DNA from: Tetragonia tetragonoides
Taxonomy: Eukaryota; Streptophyta; Magnoliopsida; Caryophyllales; Aizoaceae
Assembly (NCBI GenBank): GCA_038025085.1
Contig: CM076152.1
Coordinates: 38,195,501-38,259,500, forward strand
Length of the DNA stretch: 64,000 bases
Direction: 5' to 3'
The first letter of the stretch is position 1, and every line of letters begins with the position of its first letter. A model generated the notes under the pieces. That model had not been told where the DNA came from. It saw only the letters and a program-made list of their open reading frames with translations, and made no database searches. The translations under genes were made by a program, and so were the position numbers. This document shows, piece after piece, positions 12,800 through 24,113 of this stretch.

Positions 12800-13245
12800 A
12801 CTAGAGAGATGAAAATGAGTTGTATGTCATGTGGTTCGTTTCAATGGAGCCTTGAGCTTTCCAGCTATTGCAGTTGCAGGGGTTCAACTTCGCCGGATCT
12901 AATACTGGACTAGTTTAAGTAATTTTGTACATTTTTTTTTTTTGCTCGTCAAGTAATTTTGTTCATGGTTGGCCAAAAAAAGGAAACAAAAAAATTTATT
13001 ACTACAGTAACTTTGTTTTACATTTTTCAATATGCATTTTGGACAATTTTTATACGATTTATTTTTATAAAAAAAAAGTTATTAAATGAACTTCAACCGG
13101 CCCCATTATTCTTAAGTTAAATTAAACAGCGGTGTAACACCTATACGAATGTGTGTTTTTGGTGTCGAGATCGATCAATGGATGAGCATACTTGAGTGGC
13201 AAAAGAGGTGAATAAGTCATCAATGAACCAATGTGGGTGGAAAAA

Positions 13246-13305
<60 letters not shown>

Positions 13306-15200
13306 CAATAATAAAACAAAATAAGCTATAAAAAAAACTATTGAAGATAAAATGACAAAAATTCAGACGATATAAAATTAGCTCGCTAGGTATTATTAGT
13401 GTGATTAGTTATACATGTGACATGTCAAGTAAGTATAGAAAAGTGGTTTATAAGTTTAGCACGGCGATATAAGGTGTGAAGCACGAGATTATTTGTAAAC
13501 AATCAAATATCAATTTAGTATTAAAAGCAGTTGTGTTAGGGGTTAGGGCATGTTAGTATATGATCATAAGGGATCAAGGTGGAGATGTGTTGGCAACATT
13601 GGGATGACAAGTTGAAATTGTACAAAATGTATGGTGACTATTTTGAATAGCGTGAAGCGTTGAAGTAACAATTTTTAAAAGTTTGAAGATGAGTTTTGAA
13701 AACCAAAAAGATAGTATAAAGATGATGTAACAAGGTTTAATTTATTTTGATCTTATTAATTTATTAAATTAAATGATAAACTAATTCAATGAAGTTTCCA
13801 ACGAGATTGAACGAGTTTTAGACACGAACATAAACGAGTTGAATAGCGTACAAATAGAGCTCTACTCGTTTATTAAACAAATTATTCTATTTGAGCTCGT
13901 CTCGTTTACTAATATACTACTAGTTTTGACCAAATTTGTTCGTGATCACCAGTGTATTGGTGTGTTTACACCTCTATAAATGAGTAGACCCGTCAAAAAG
14001 CTGACTTTACTTGCTGGCTTGTTGCCCCTAACCCGATCGGCTTTTGGGTCCATTTTTAGATATGAGGCATTGGAAACCTGAAAAATGATCTAAAACTAAT
14101 CCCTAAGGCCGTAACCAACCAGGCCGAACTCGAAATCCGTTGGATCGACACAATCGACGGATTTAACATTGTAAAAGAAATTGTATTGACTTAGTTCATG
14201 GTGGACCAATGATATAAATCTTTTTAAATATACTATTTATATCTTTAAATATTGTTAATAGTGTTCTAGGTCCACCGTAGATGAAGTCAACCCAAGACAT
14301 GCTACTAATATTGGGGCATGTCATACCAATATTTGGGCCTCACGTTCGAGTATCGCTTTAACCCACGGCCACGGCAACGGCAACGGCACGGGTAGAAAGG
14401 CTTTTAGTTGGTCCATCTTAAACATCTGGAGTGAGAGAATGAGTTGGAATTTTGCATTCTCTTGAGGCCAGTCCAGCACTACAGGGTCCCCGAAACTTTG
14501 GGCCACTTTTAGTTTTTATTGTTCTGGTGGAAATATCTGGCCCAGTGGGCCTGCTGCTCATGGGAATTGATATTTTGTGTACTTTTCTTTTCTTTTCTTC
14601 TTTCGTGATATTATTATGTTCCAGTGCCCAACATAGCAACAGTGGGAAGCCCTGGTAACATATTACGACTATTAAAGTGATGATATTATTAATTTATTGA
14701 TGTTGCATTTGGTAAATTCTTTTATCTATATTTAATAAAAGCATGTTGCATTAGCAATTTGGCACATTGGATGTCTTTTATGCATAGAAGTTTTGGTTTT
14801 GATTTTATGCATAAAAGTTGTGTATATAGAGAGTACAGACAGATTAAAACAGTGTTTTTGTAGAAGAAGCTGTAATTTATTAAATGTCGTATTTCATAAG
14901 GGATTGAAACGAAGTTAATGAAATTGGATTGGAACAAAGCTTGTAGAAGGCACAAATTTGAAATTGGAACAAAATTGATTTGATGAATGGAACAGAACTA
15001 ACTTACAGAATGAACATGCCTTATTCATAAAATTAAAATTACTTCTTTGCCAAACTTTAATTAACTAATTTATTTGTACAACACTATACTTTATTCATTT
15101 TTTTTTGAGAGGACACTATCACACTAAAAACCTTTACATGAATTAGCTTGACATGATGAACTTCTCTTGATCTATTACACTATGGTAGTTGTTAACTCGT
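12800..15200. other. Intergenic AT-rich DNA
   Basis: No gene was recognised between the TWD40 5' end and 22.7 kb. In this part, 13.8-13.98 kb has scattered ACGAGTTT/AACGAG strings and ends in GTTTACACCTCTA. That resembles an end of a decayed hAT-like element, but no matching left end was found. Around 14.36 kb there is a short CGGCAACGGCAACGG run. Confidence 0.4.
13254..13303. repeat. (TA)n microsatellite
   Basis: About 25 uninterrupted TA units directly follow an A-run (13241-13253). Simple-sequence DNA with no gene context. Confidence 0.95.
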
Positions 15201-15204
15201 TAAT

Positions 15205-15325
15205 AAGTCTTGTATGAAGTCGCCTTAAGGTGAGACTATCTTTATATACAAGTATGACGTCGGCATGCATCACATTATGCTTGTATGAGAGGGCCTCATC
15301 TTGAGACCGCCTCATACAAGATTTT
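15205..15325. mobile_element. Foldback MITE, TCTTGTATGA family
   Basis: The left arm TCTTGTATGAAGTCGCC pairs with the right arm CCGCCTCATACAAGA, and an inner pair TACAAGTATGA / GCTTGTATGAGAG suggests nested inverted repeats. The same family recurs at 18757-18930, 61548-61640 and 63821-63972. No coding capacity. Confidence 0.6.
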
Positions 15326-15774
15326 TGTGGGTGGGGTTATATACATGAGATGAAACTGAAAGTGGCGGTTGGAGCTTCATTTTCATGCTCCGATAATTGC
15401 TGACTATTATTCCTATATATGTGACAACAACAACTATTGTGAACTGAAGGGTCTAAAGTCCCCTGCCATCAATTGCTCCTTTTCATGCAAAAGAATGGGA
15501 TTTGCCAGCTGAGCTACACCACTCCCTTCCTTTGCATGCCTCTCATCCTCTCATGTTACAAGTGCAACAAAAATAATACGAAACACTTAAGAATCGTAAA
15601 AGGGCCTACCCATGTGAGTTTGCTTCCAGACTATTTTGACAGCATCTTTGTGGCCTTTCTTTCTTTACCCCCTCCTCTTAATAATGTACTGTAACAACTT
15701 TTATCTTTTGGGGTAGATTAGTCATATTCGCATCGAATTAACATACAAATGAGTAAAGTACTCTTAATAATTAA

Positions 15775-16049
15775 GGGTGTGTTCTTTTCCACTAATTGAA
15801 TTTTACCCAATTAGTGAAAATCGACGGCAGAATCTTACCCAATCAGTGAAAATAAGTGGCAAAACCTAACTCAATCAGTGGCAGACCTTAGCAAATCAGT
15901 AGAAATCAGTGGCAACACCTTACAGAATCAGTGAAATAGTAGTAGGACCTTATTAACGAATTAGTGTAAATTAGTATTGTAGAAGAGAACGCACCCTCAG
16001 TTGCAGGATCTTACCCAATTACTGAGAATCAATGAAAAAGAACACACAC
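15775..16049. mobile_element. PIF/Tourist-like MITE, GGGTGTGTTC family, copy 1
   Basis: The element starts GGGTGTGTTCTTTTCC and ends AAAAAGAACACACAC, with TAA on both sides (15772-15774, 16050-16052). The inside is built from diverged units of about 30 bp containing AATCAGTG, GTGGCA and ACCTTAC. A second terminus-like string GAGAACGCACCCT lies inside at about 15985. It matches the copies at 62555 and 62978. The TAA duplication suggests a PIF/Harbinger (Tourist) origin. Confidence 0.75.
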
Positions 16050-16517
16050 TAAGTCTGTGTTTCTCTCTTTCCAAGATTCGATCCATCGACCTTGCTTGGT
16101 TAAAGGATGAGATTATCAAACTACTCACACTAGCCAATCAAGTTGTTGGTAATTATGTGACAACTTTTTTTTGGGGTGTAAATTTATGTAACAACTTTTA
16201 CAGCAGGCAAAATGTATTGTATTGTACGTAAAAAGGGGCGATCATATGTGGCATGTATTTTGTATAATGGGGATCTTTGACTCATTTTGGGTAACGACTA
16301 ACGAGGGGTGAAAAAGGCTTGGGATATAAAACTTGGTGCCCACAAAAGATTGAAGCCGAGGGAGCAGCAGCACGGCAATCATTCCTTTCTGGACAAAAGA
16401 ATTGGCAGAAGACAACGCATGAGATGTCATGTACCGCACACAGGATCTATATTGATGCTAAAATATATGAGCGTCTACCTTACGATAAATATTCACTTCA
16501 CTGTCAAATCTAACAAT

Positions 16518-16942
16518 TAGAGATGGCACTGGGCACGATTAGCACGAGGCATGACACGACCGAGCACGCTTTTAGCACGGCACGGCACGGACACGGAGAA
16601 AGCACGGGCACGAGCACGAATGATTGGGCCTGGGCTGGGCCCGGGCCTGTATTTTGAAAAGAAAGCACGGTGGGGCACGGCACGGCACGACATGGTATGG
16701 CGAAATTTTTAATATTATTTGAAAAAAGCATTGGCACGGCACGAGCACGGCACGACAAAAGCACGAGCATGGGCACGACCTGGGTCTACCTTTTGGAAAA
16801 GCGGGCACGGCACAGCACGGCACGAAGCACGACAACTATAAGCACGACACGACACCGTTTCAAAGCACGAAGGCACGACACTGTTTCAAAGCACGAAGGC
16901 ACGACACGAGCACGACCCGAGCACGGCACGAAACCATCTTTA
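16518..16942. mobile_element. GCACG-rich hAT-like non-autonomous element
   Basis: The left end TAGAGATGGCACTGGGCACG and the right end (reverse-complemented) TAAAGATGGTTTCGTGCCG form imperfect inverted repeats. Between them, GCACGR and its variants recur dozens of times, making this an island of high GC in AT-rich DNA. Such subterminal GCACG iterations are typical of plant hAT-like elements. The 8 bp flanks (CTAACAAT, ACTGCAAT) match at only half of the positions, so the target duplication is unproven. Open frames here on both strands are products of the repeat. Confidence 0.55.
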
Positions 16943-16949
16943 ACTGCAA

Positions 16950-18750
16950 TAGAGCAACAATTCCTTTTTCTTTTTTTTTTCCTTTACCTTTTTTTAAAGT
17001 TTGTGTTAGGTTTTCATATCCATTTTATGGTATATATAATTAAAACTAACCATTCTTAATCGGGCTAAATTCTTTCACATATACATTGTTTAAGGGATCG
17101 CAAGCTCCTTACAGCCTGAGACACATGTTATTGGTAAGACAGATAATGTGTTCTTAGAAACATAGATGCTGAAATAATTGGTTATTTGAACATATTAAGA
17201 CCGTTTTATAGAAGTTTTTGTGAAGGATGATTTAGAAGAGTTTCTAAACATCTATATTTTACTTTCTTTTATAGGATACAACTACTCTAAGTACACTCTA
17301 ATGAAAAAGAATCGCTGAAAGTGCATTAGGATCTATTGTCCTAATCTTATTTCTAACCCAGTTCGATTCAGATCATGTGGGAACTTATCACTAAAATAAG
17401 TTTTTAGAAACTCCAGAATAAATTCATGATGAAATTGGTGTCATTGAAAATATTTGGACGCATACTTTCAAATGAGAGCAATATAGAATATATTTTGACG
17501 AGTTAATAATGGTTGAAGATCAAGTTGAAAAATACAATAATTCAATTAAGTTAAGTTAAGTTTAGTTAAGTGTTTTTCAGGTGCAAAGAACCGATCTTTA
17601 TTATACCACTCCTACGTAAACTATATATACCCCATACTCTATTTTCTTATTTAAAAAACCTTCGATCCATATAGACTTTTTTGTCATTCTCGAATAGTTT
17701 TATGCGTTATGTATCGTATTTTTTAAATTTAAATAAATTTTATAAAATATAAGTAAAAAAAACTAATCAATTGTATTGCAATGGTAATTTTTTTTCCAGA
17801 GAACAAAACTAAGCATAGTGTATAATAACACAGGACTGGTAATTTTATAATATATTTGATGTCTCTCTGATCTCTAACATTGATTATTTCCTGATAGTAT
17901 AATATAATTGTCATTTGAGTACAAAAACCATTAGTATACATCGGGATATTTGAAAAAGTCGAACTTGAAATCTAATCTACTTAGTACATCAGTCTTAAAC
18001 TCTTAACTCCCAGACTGCCAGATATCCCCAATACACACAGTATATATAATGTAAAAGCTCTAGGAAGTTTCAAGTTTGTAATATATTGGTGTGACTTTAA
18101 TCATTATCACGACACTAAAGAGAAGGTGAAGCTAAGTAAGGTGTGTTGATTAATCATGATATATATGGACAATTAATTAACTTCAATATCACCTACCACT
18201 TGTCCCCTAGCTCATCCCTGCTCAACCCAAACGCAACGAATAAACAAAACAAACTGCTTTTCTTAACTAAACACAATACATTATGATTAGCCGTTGTAAC
18301 TAATGGGGCTAACAATCATCATTATGGAAAAATATCAGTAGGATTCCTACGTGGCGTAATAGCCGTGTGCCATTTGTCATCCTGTGATTAGTGGTTGGAC
18401 TCTATCTTATTAGCTACAACTACAAATCTACAAGTAGACCATTAATTAAACATTAACATCTATCCCTTTTTATCTTTGTTCATCAATTCATGATGTTCAC
18501 TTGGAATCCAATTTAGTCATGGAGTTGGCCTTGGTCCCTAACTGATTATTCATTAATTATTTTACCTTAATTTGCAAGATTGTCAACTTAATTTTTTTAA
18601 ACTGTTTGGCAAATGAAGAAAAAGTTCAAGTGACTCTGTCACCATCAAATATATCTCCCTTTATCCTAAATTAGCTGTCATTTTGGTACAAGAATAAGTA
18701 AACAACTCCTTCATTTAAAAAGATAATTTATCATTTTTTGATCTCCATAC
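16950..18750. other. Intergenic DNA, nothing recognised
   Basis: AT-rich sequence with short frames only. I see no conserved protein, RNA gene or clear element. Confidence 0.5.
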
Positions 18751-18756
18751 GGATTA

Positions 18757-18930
18757 AAATCTTGTATAAGACCAACTCATACGAACGGAGTATCACAAAA
18801 AAGAAAAATAGGGTCACTATTTAGAAATGTAGATCGAGGTCGATCACTTGTTATGAATAGTAATCCTTATTTCACTACAAAATGGTAATCGTCTCACCGA
18901 AAGTTACAATAAGACCATCTTATACAAGTT
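18757..18930. mobile_element. Foldback MITE, TCTTGTATGA family
   Basis: AAAATCTTGTATAAGACC at the left pairs with AAGACCATCTTATACAAGTTT read in complement at the right. The inner part (TAGTAATCCTTATTTCACTA, then GTCTCACC) resembles the copy at 63821-63972. Confidence 0.55.
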
Positions 18931-19505
18931 TCACCGATCAACTGACCATTATAACATATCAGCGAGGAAACCAATAATTATGAATTGTACTGTTGAGTCC
19001 TCTAGTGACTAATTCTCATACAATAATGGCCTATGATGAGTCTGTATGAGCAGAGGCGAGTTTTCGGCCGGTTATAAGCCTTTTGCCAATAATTATGAGT
19101 TGTATTATGATCTTTATATATGCATATGTATATTAGAACTAAGTTCTTGTCCATATGCATTTGTAATCTACCACTTGTAGGACAAAATTAAGGTCAGATT
19201 GGAAAATAGTGGGAATTCGTATATATTATACATGTATCGTCGTCATTTGTGAAAGGCATATATACCAGAAGTGGCCAAATCCATTGACCCAATAATAACA
19301 AGGTCAATTAGTTTATCTGAAGGCAGATATCTATATTAGTCAAATATAGTCAATACATGAGAGCGTTACCTCAGTTACAACTTACATGGCATGTGTTAGT
19401 CACTCGTGCATGTCATTACTTTGATGTATATGCATATATGAAGGGTGACTATTATTATTGCTTGTCCTTCTTGTATGAGAATCCATACAAGAAAAATTAT
19501 ATACA

Positions 19506-20027
19506 GGCCTTGTTTGGCACGCAATTGGTAGATGGTAGCTAGTAGCTAGTTTGGTTAGCTGGTTGTTGTCAACTGGTTGTGCTAGCTGGTTTGACTATTT
19601 GATTGTAAAAAGATGTTCGGTAAAGTGAGCTGATTATTGGTAGCTGATTTAGTGTAAAATGACCACTATGGACATGGAGATAACTTTCTATTGTTAACAA
19701 TAAAAATAATTGATAATTATTACTAGTTATATATATTAATATTATTTATGAAAATAATAATAATATTTACAAATTTATTAATATATATTATGTAAATTAA
19801 TTATATTTATTTGATTAATTATTTAATTTAAATTATCATTAGTTTCTAAGTAAGTATTAATGCTAATAATGATAATGATAATAATTAATAATAATGTTAA
19901 TATTAATTATATTAACTACTTCTAGTAATAAAAGTAGTAGTAATAATAAAAATATTAATAAAAATAATAATGATGATAATAAAAATAAAAATAAAAATAA
20001 AAATAAAAATAAAAATAAAAATAAAAA

Positions 20028-20094
<67 letters not shown>

Positions 20095-20305
20095 GGGTTA
20101 AGATTGTCATTTTACATAATAATTCAACAAGCTGACTTCAAAAGCTACCCCTATCCAGCTTTTTGTAAATCAGATTGTTGGGTCCAAAAAGCCAATGAAA
20201 AACCTGGTAACCAAACACCAAATTTTGGATGGTTGGATGGTCAACTGGTCAAACAATCCAGATTGTCCAACAAGCTAGCTAAAAAGCCACCAACCAAACA
20301 AGGCC
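19506..20305. mobile_element. 800 bp inverted-repeat element with a microsatellite core
   Basis: The outer 12 bp are GGCCTTGTTTGG at the left and its exact complement CCAAACAAGGCC at the right. Similarity between the arms continues inward, imperfectly, for about 200 bp (TAGCTAGT/TTAGCTAGCTTG, and TGTAAAATGAC in both arms). The core is AT-rich and includes about seven AAAAAT units and then about 20 ATT units (roughly 19975-20094). No clear target duplication was found (flanks ACA and ATA). No transposase. The 158-codon frame over the core is low complexity. Confidence 0.65.
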
Positions 20306-20309
20306 ATAA

Positions 20310-22690
20310 TCCGTTTTGGAGTAGCTATACTCTCGCTCTCACATTAAATTTCATTTTTGATAACAACTAATTTGTCTTTATGGAAAAATCCACAGCTACT
20401 ATTTCGATGTGGAAATAACTATCCCATAGGCCATATGTGCAATAATACATAGTTCTGGTCTTTTAACCGGGATTTAAGAGGGAAAAGAGACTTTCTATTC
20501 ATAAAAAGTCATACGACATATATTAAAATTATACGAAATTAATAATAACAATAACAATAACAATAATAATTTTGCTAAATAAAAATAATAGTTTTAACCA
20601 CAATATTTAGTTAATGACCGAGTCATTGTCATTGTAATTAAATTCATATATGATGATTGATGACAAATATATAGATCATATACAACTCATGAGGTATATA
20701 TGCATCATTTGTTAAAAATGAATATTAAATGAGGCAGTTAAATCAAAAAGTTAATACTATAAATGTATAAAGATGATTTTTGTCCATTAATCTTAGCGTG
20801 CATTATTTATAGTTGAGATGTTCTTTATTACCATCATAAAAAAATGACCACTCGCTGTCTTCATTAGATTAACTGTGGCTAATTTGCGAAATTTTCGTGG
20901 TGAAAGTACTACATCATGACAAATTGACTGGCATGGTAAATATACTATACTCTAATGACTATAACTTGAAGTTTAATTAGCAACGATGATTTGTGTGGTT
21001 GGCAAAAGACATCATGAAATTTATAAAAGGTATGACCATCTATGCAAGATAAGGGTGTAAGATAGTATAACATAGACACTATATACATGCAAATTGCGAT
21101 CATCTTCAATATAAAATACGCCGACTTTAAAGTGTCTTAATAATATGGAGATATATAACTCTCCAAATAAGCTAATTAGAAAGCTTAAGGTCCAATTAAA
21201 TATGATTGCGGTGTATCCATTGTCATTATCCATATCTAATCATCATTATAATAGTATTTACTAAATAATTGGTTGTAATCTTAGACTGACACCTAACTAG
21301 CTAACTTAGGTGGAAGACGCTTAGAAATAGCCTTGTACTATGCCCATTTCTTTGTTTTAGATGCATAAGTCCATGTATTGAACTATTGATTATCTCATAA
21401 CAAAAGATAAGATTTGTCCAGTTATTCATCCTACTTTTAAAAATTGATGACACATTGACAATGAAAGTGTAAATTGATTTATGATATTGTTTATTCTTTC
21501 CTTTTAAAGGGGACAAACTTTCAGTTTAATTTTCTATAGCACATCAATCATCGTTTGGCAATGCAAATGGGATTCAATCCTCCAAAATTGACGTTATTTT
21601 GGCTAGTGGGTTTGGTACTTTTATTTTATTTTATTTTAATTATTCATAATCCTTCAACCATCATGATCACCACATACACTATTGATTTTACGCAGACTTG
21701 TTTTTTTGGGGGTTAAATGAGACACAAAAGCCATTGTATATGTATTATACATATATACATACATGAGATCGAGAAAAGGAAATCAAATCTCTAATCTAAC
21801 ATTCTAATGTATATCTAATACTTCGATCTTAATCAATAGACCAATCACATCTTTAATTAGTACTAACATGAATAGTGAGACATAAATTTGGTACAACCGT
21901 ATTTGAAATTTTTATCGGATAACAATTTTTCAACATTGGCAATGATGTCACATAACTTGAATAAACATCCATGCCTTACCTTTGATTAATTAACTTGTTA
22001 AAACATAACTAGTTTTCATCGATGTACTCTCATTCCACGTCCCATTGCATTCTTAATTTACTCGCCTCAACCACCCATCACTACTACTACGAGGCCATTA
22101 AAGGCTCGCTAATGTCCTTCTACCCTCCCATGCCACATTCTTATCAAGGGATTCATTTGTCACGAAAATCGACTCTCATGCATTTCCTTACCGACAACAA
22201 ATGAGGTGTTGAAGTTGGAAGGAGTTTTTAGTAGTTATAGTTAGCACAAAACATAGAACATACAATAGTAATCCATGTATATATTTTGATTATTTCTACA
22301 AATCCCCTTACTTCTTGAACAAAAAAACAATATTTCTGGACTGAAAAATGTCACTTTTAACCATTATAACAGTACGCCGTCAGTCTTATATAAGATTGAC
22401 TATTTATTTCCTTTATATTAGTCATCTGCCATTTTTGACAAAAAAGATTCTAAATTTAGTATAAAATTGAGCAGCCTTCCAAAATTGATGCTAGTCTGGC
22501 TAGTGGGTTTGGGTACTTTCTATTAAGTTTGGTTATTATGCAAAAGTCCCATTTTCATAATCCTTAAACCATCTTAATCACCATACATACTGTTGACTGT
22601 ACGCTGTAGGGAGCACCTAGGACCCTAATAGAGTAGTGGGCCATAGCTTTCACACAGCGCGTGATTACAACTGCTGCCTTTGTTTAGTCC
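20310..22690. other. Intergenic DNA, nothing recognised
   Basis: AT-rich. Includes an (AATAAC)n-like patch near 20540-20570. Two similar strings, TTGACGTTATTTTGGCTAGTGGGTTTGG near 21590 and TTGATGCTAGTCTGGCTAGTGGGTTTGG near 22485, suggest a dispersed repeat. No gene was seen. Confidence 0.4.
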
Positions 22691-22704
22691 CCACATCCCC
22701 CAAC

Positions 22705-22711
22705 AGAGGAG

Positions 22712-22750
<39 letters not shown>
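22705..22750. repeat. (GA)n microsatellite upstream of SCAB1
   Basis: About 20 GA units just ahead of the probable SCAB1 transcription start. GA tracts near plant promoters and leaders are common; any role here is inferred. Confidence 0.9.
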
Positions 22751-22754
<4 letters not shown>

Positions 22755-22755
<1 letters not shown>

Positions 22756-23096
22756 CTACTCTATATGAGAGATGATGAGAAAAGAAACGTTCTTTTCTTT
22801 AGTCGTTAGAGAAACAGCAATTACAGACTTTGCCATCTCTTGTGCCCTTTTTCTTTCTCTCATCACTTTGCTTTGTGAAAAGCAGAAAAACCTAATAAAC
22901 AACATTACATCTATCCCAACATTCTTTATTCTTCTTCTTCTTCTTCTTCTTCTTCTTCTTCTTCTCTTGTTGAGTTCATCATCATTTACTATTTCACGTT
23001 AATTTTCCAAATACAGATTGAGATATATTCAAGTTTATTTCAATAAGATTTTGATGTCATCAGCTCTTCATACATTGTGCAATTAACTGTAACTCT
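22755..23096 (+). other. SCAB1: Probable 5' leader exon of SCAB1
   Basis: A good donor, CTCT|GTAAGT, begins at 23097. A matching acceptor, GTGCAG, ends at 24094, 19 bases before the SCAB1 start codon. The implied leader exon contains a (CTT)n tract (about 22930-22966). It also contains an upstream open frame of 76 codons (22772-23002) that includes a run of leucines coded by the CTT repeat. The transcription start is not visible, so the 5' limit is a guess. Confidence 0.5.
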
Positions 23097-24113
23097 GTAA
23101 GTGCCCATTTTTAGCTTCCTTTTATGGTTTTTATCTCTTTGATTCTCATTATTTTGTCCATTTCTCCTTCAAAGAATGGATTTTTCCTGTTTTTAGGGGA
23201 GTTTCTGATGTGGGTTTAGGGCTTTATTGTGCTTATTTTTCAAGTTGGATGTTTTTTTTGGGGTGATTCCTTTTCTGTTTTAGCATCTTGAAGTTTTGTT
23301 ATTTTTTTGCTAGAAATAGTATAGTTCTTATTATTCTGGCTGCTTGTTTTTGTGTATTAGCCTGAGTGCTTTGTTTCCTTACTGGGGTGGTTGCCAGAGA
23401 TTTGTCAACTTCTGGTTTATGGAAATGATCAGACCATGATGATTCCCTTTTGGAGGAAGATTTAGCAGATTAAGTTGCAAAAAGAACATAAAAATCATAA
23501 TTTTGACTAATTCCACATTAAGTTGTAATCATGTTCTGTTTTGATACTGGACTTATGTTCTATGTTGTTTGCTTTTAACTTAATGATCAGACCAGAAGAG
23601 TTAATCTTGTTACCTTGCATTTTGTACTATGCATATTAAGAGTTCAGAGTTGTGACAAGATGTTCCTGCAATTTCTAATTGAGCTGATAGGGAACCCTTT
23701 GGACACACTTACAACCCTTTTCTTCCATCAACCCTTTTCTTTTTTTATCCTCTTCTTAGTAGTTGGTAGTACACTCATAAGTTTCTCTCTTTTTTTCTTT
23801 TCTTTTTGATCACCTCAAATCAATTTTTGATGATTTATGTCATGTACTGCAAAATTATCAGACCACCAAACTACAAATTTTGGACCAATCAATATACAAA
23901 TTCCTTGATATGATCCTATGCAAGGCCACTCATGGTGTTGCCTTATCTTGAAATAGGTAGCCAAAACTTCTCTTAGTTAATACAGAAAATTAACTTTTAG
24001 ATTTGGAGTAAACTGGCTTTACAATTCAACTTGTGCAGTTGTGATTTGTGAATGTATGGTCTAATGTTGATTGATTCTTGCTTCTGCTGTGCAGTTTCGT
24101 AGCCTGATTCACA

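Noticed and set aside
13800..13985. ACGAGTTT-rich stretch ending GTTTACACCTCTA as a hAT element
   Set aside because: No matching left terminus or 8 bp duplication was found, so its extent cannot be set.
16510..17059. Open frames on both strands rich in Ala, Arg, His, Cys and Pro
   Set aside because: They arise from GCACGG word repeats of a hAT-like element; no domain and no splice context.
19894..20370. 158-codon open frame
   Set aside because: It translates the AAAAAT and ATT microsatellites into Lys-Asn and Ile runs inside a transposon. No real protein composition.
22380..22440. CAGTCTTATATAAGATTGAC as another foldback MITE
   Set aside because: Only one arm resembles the family; no second arm within a sensible distance.
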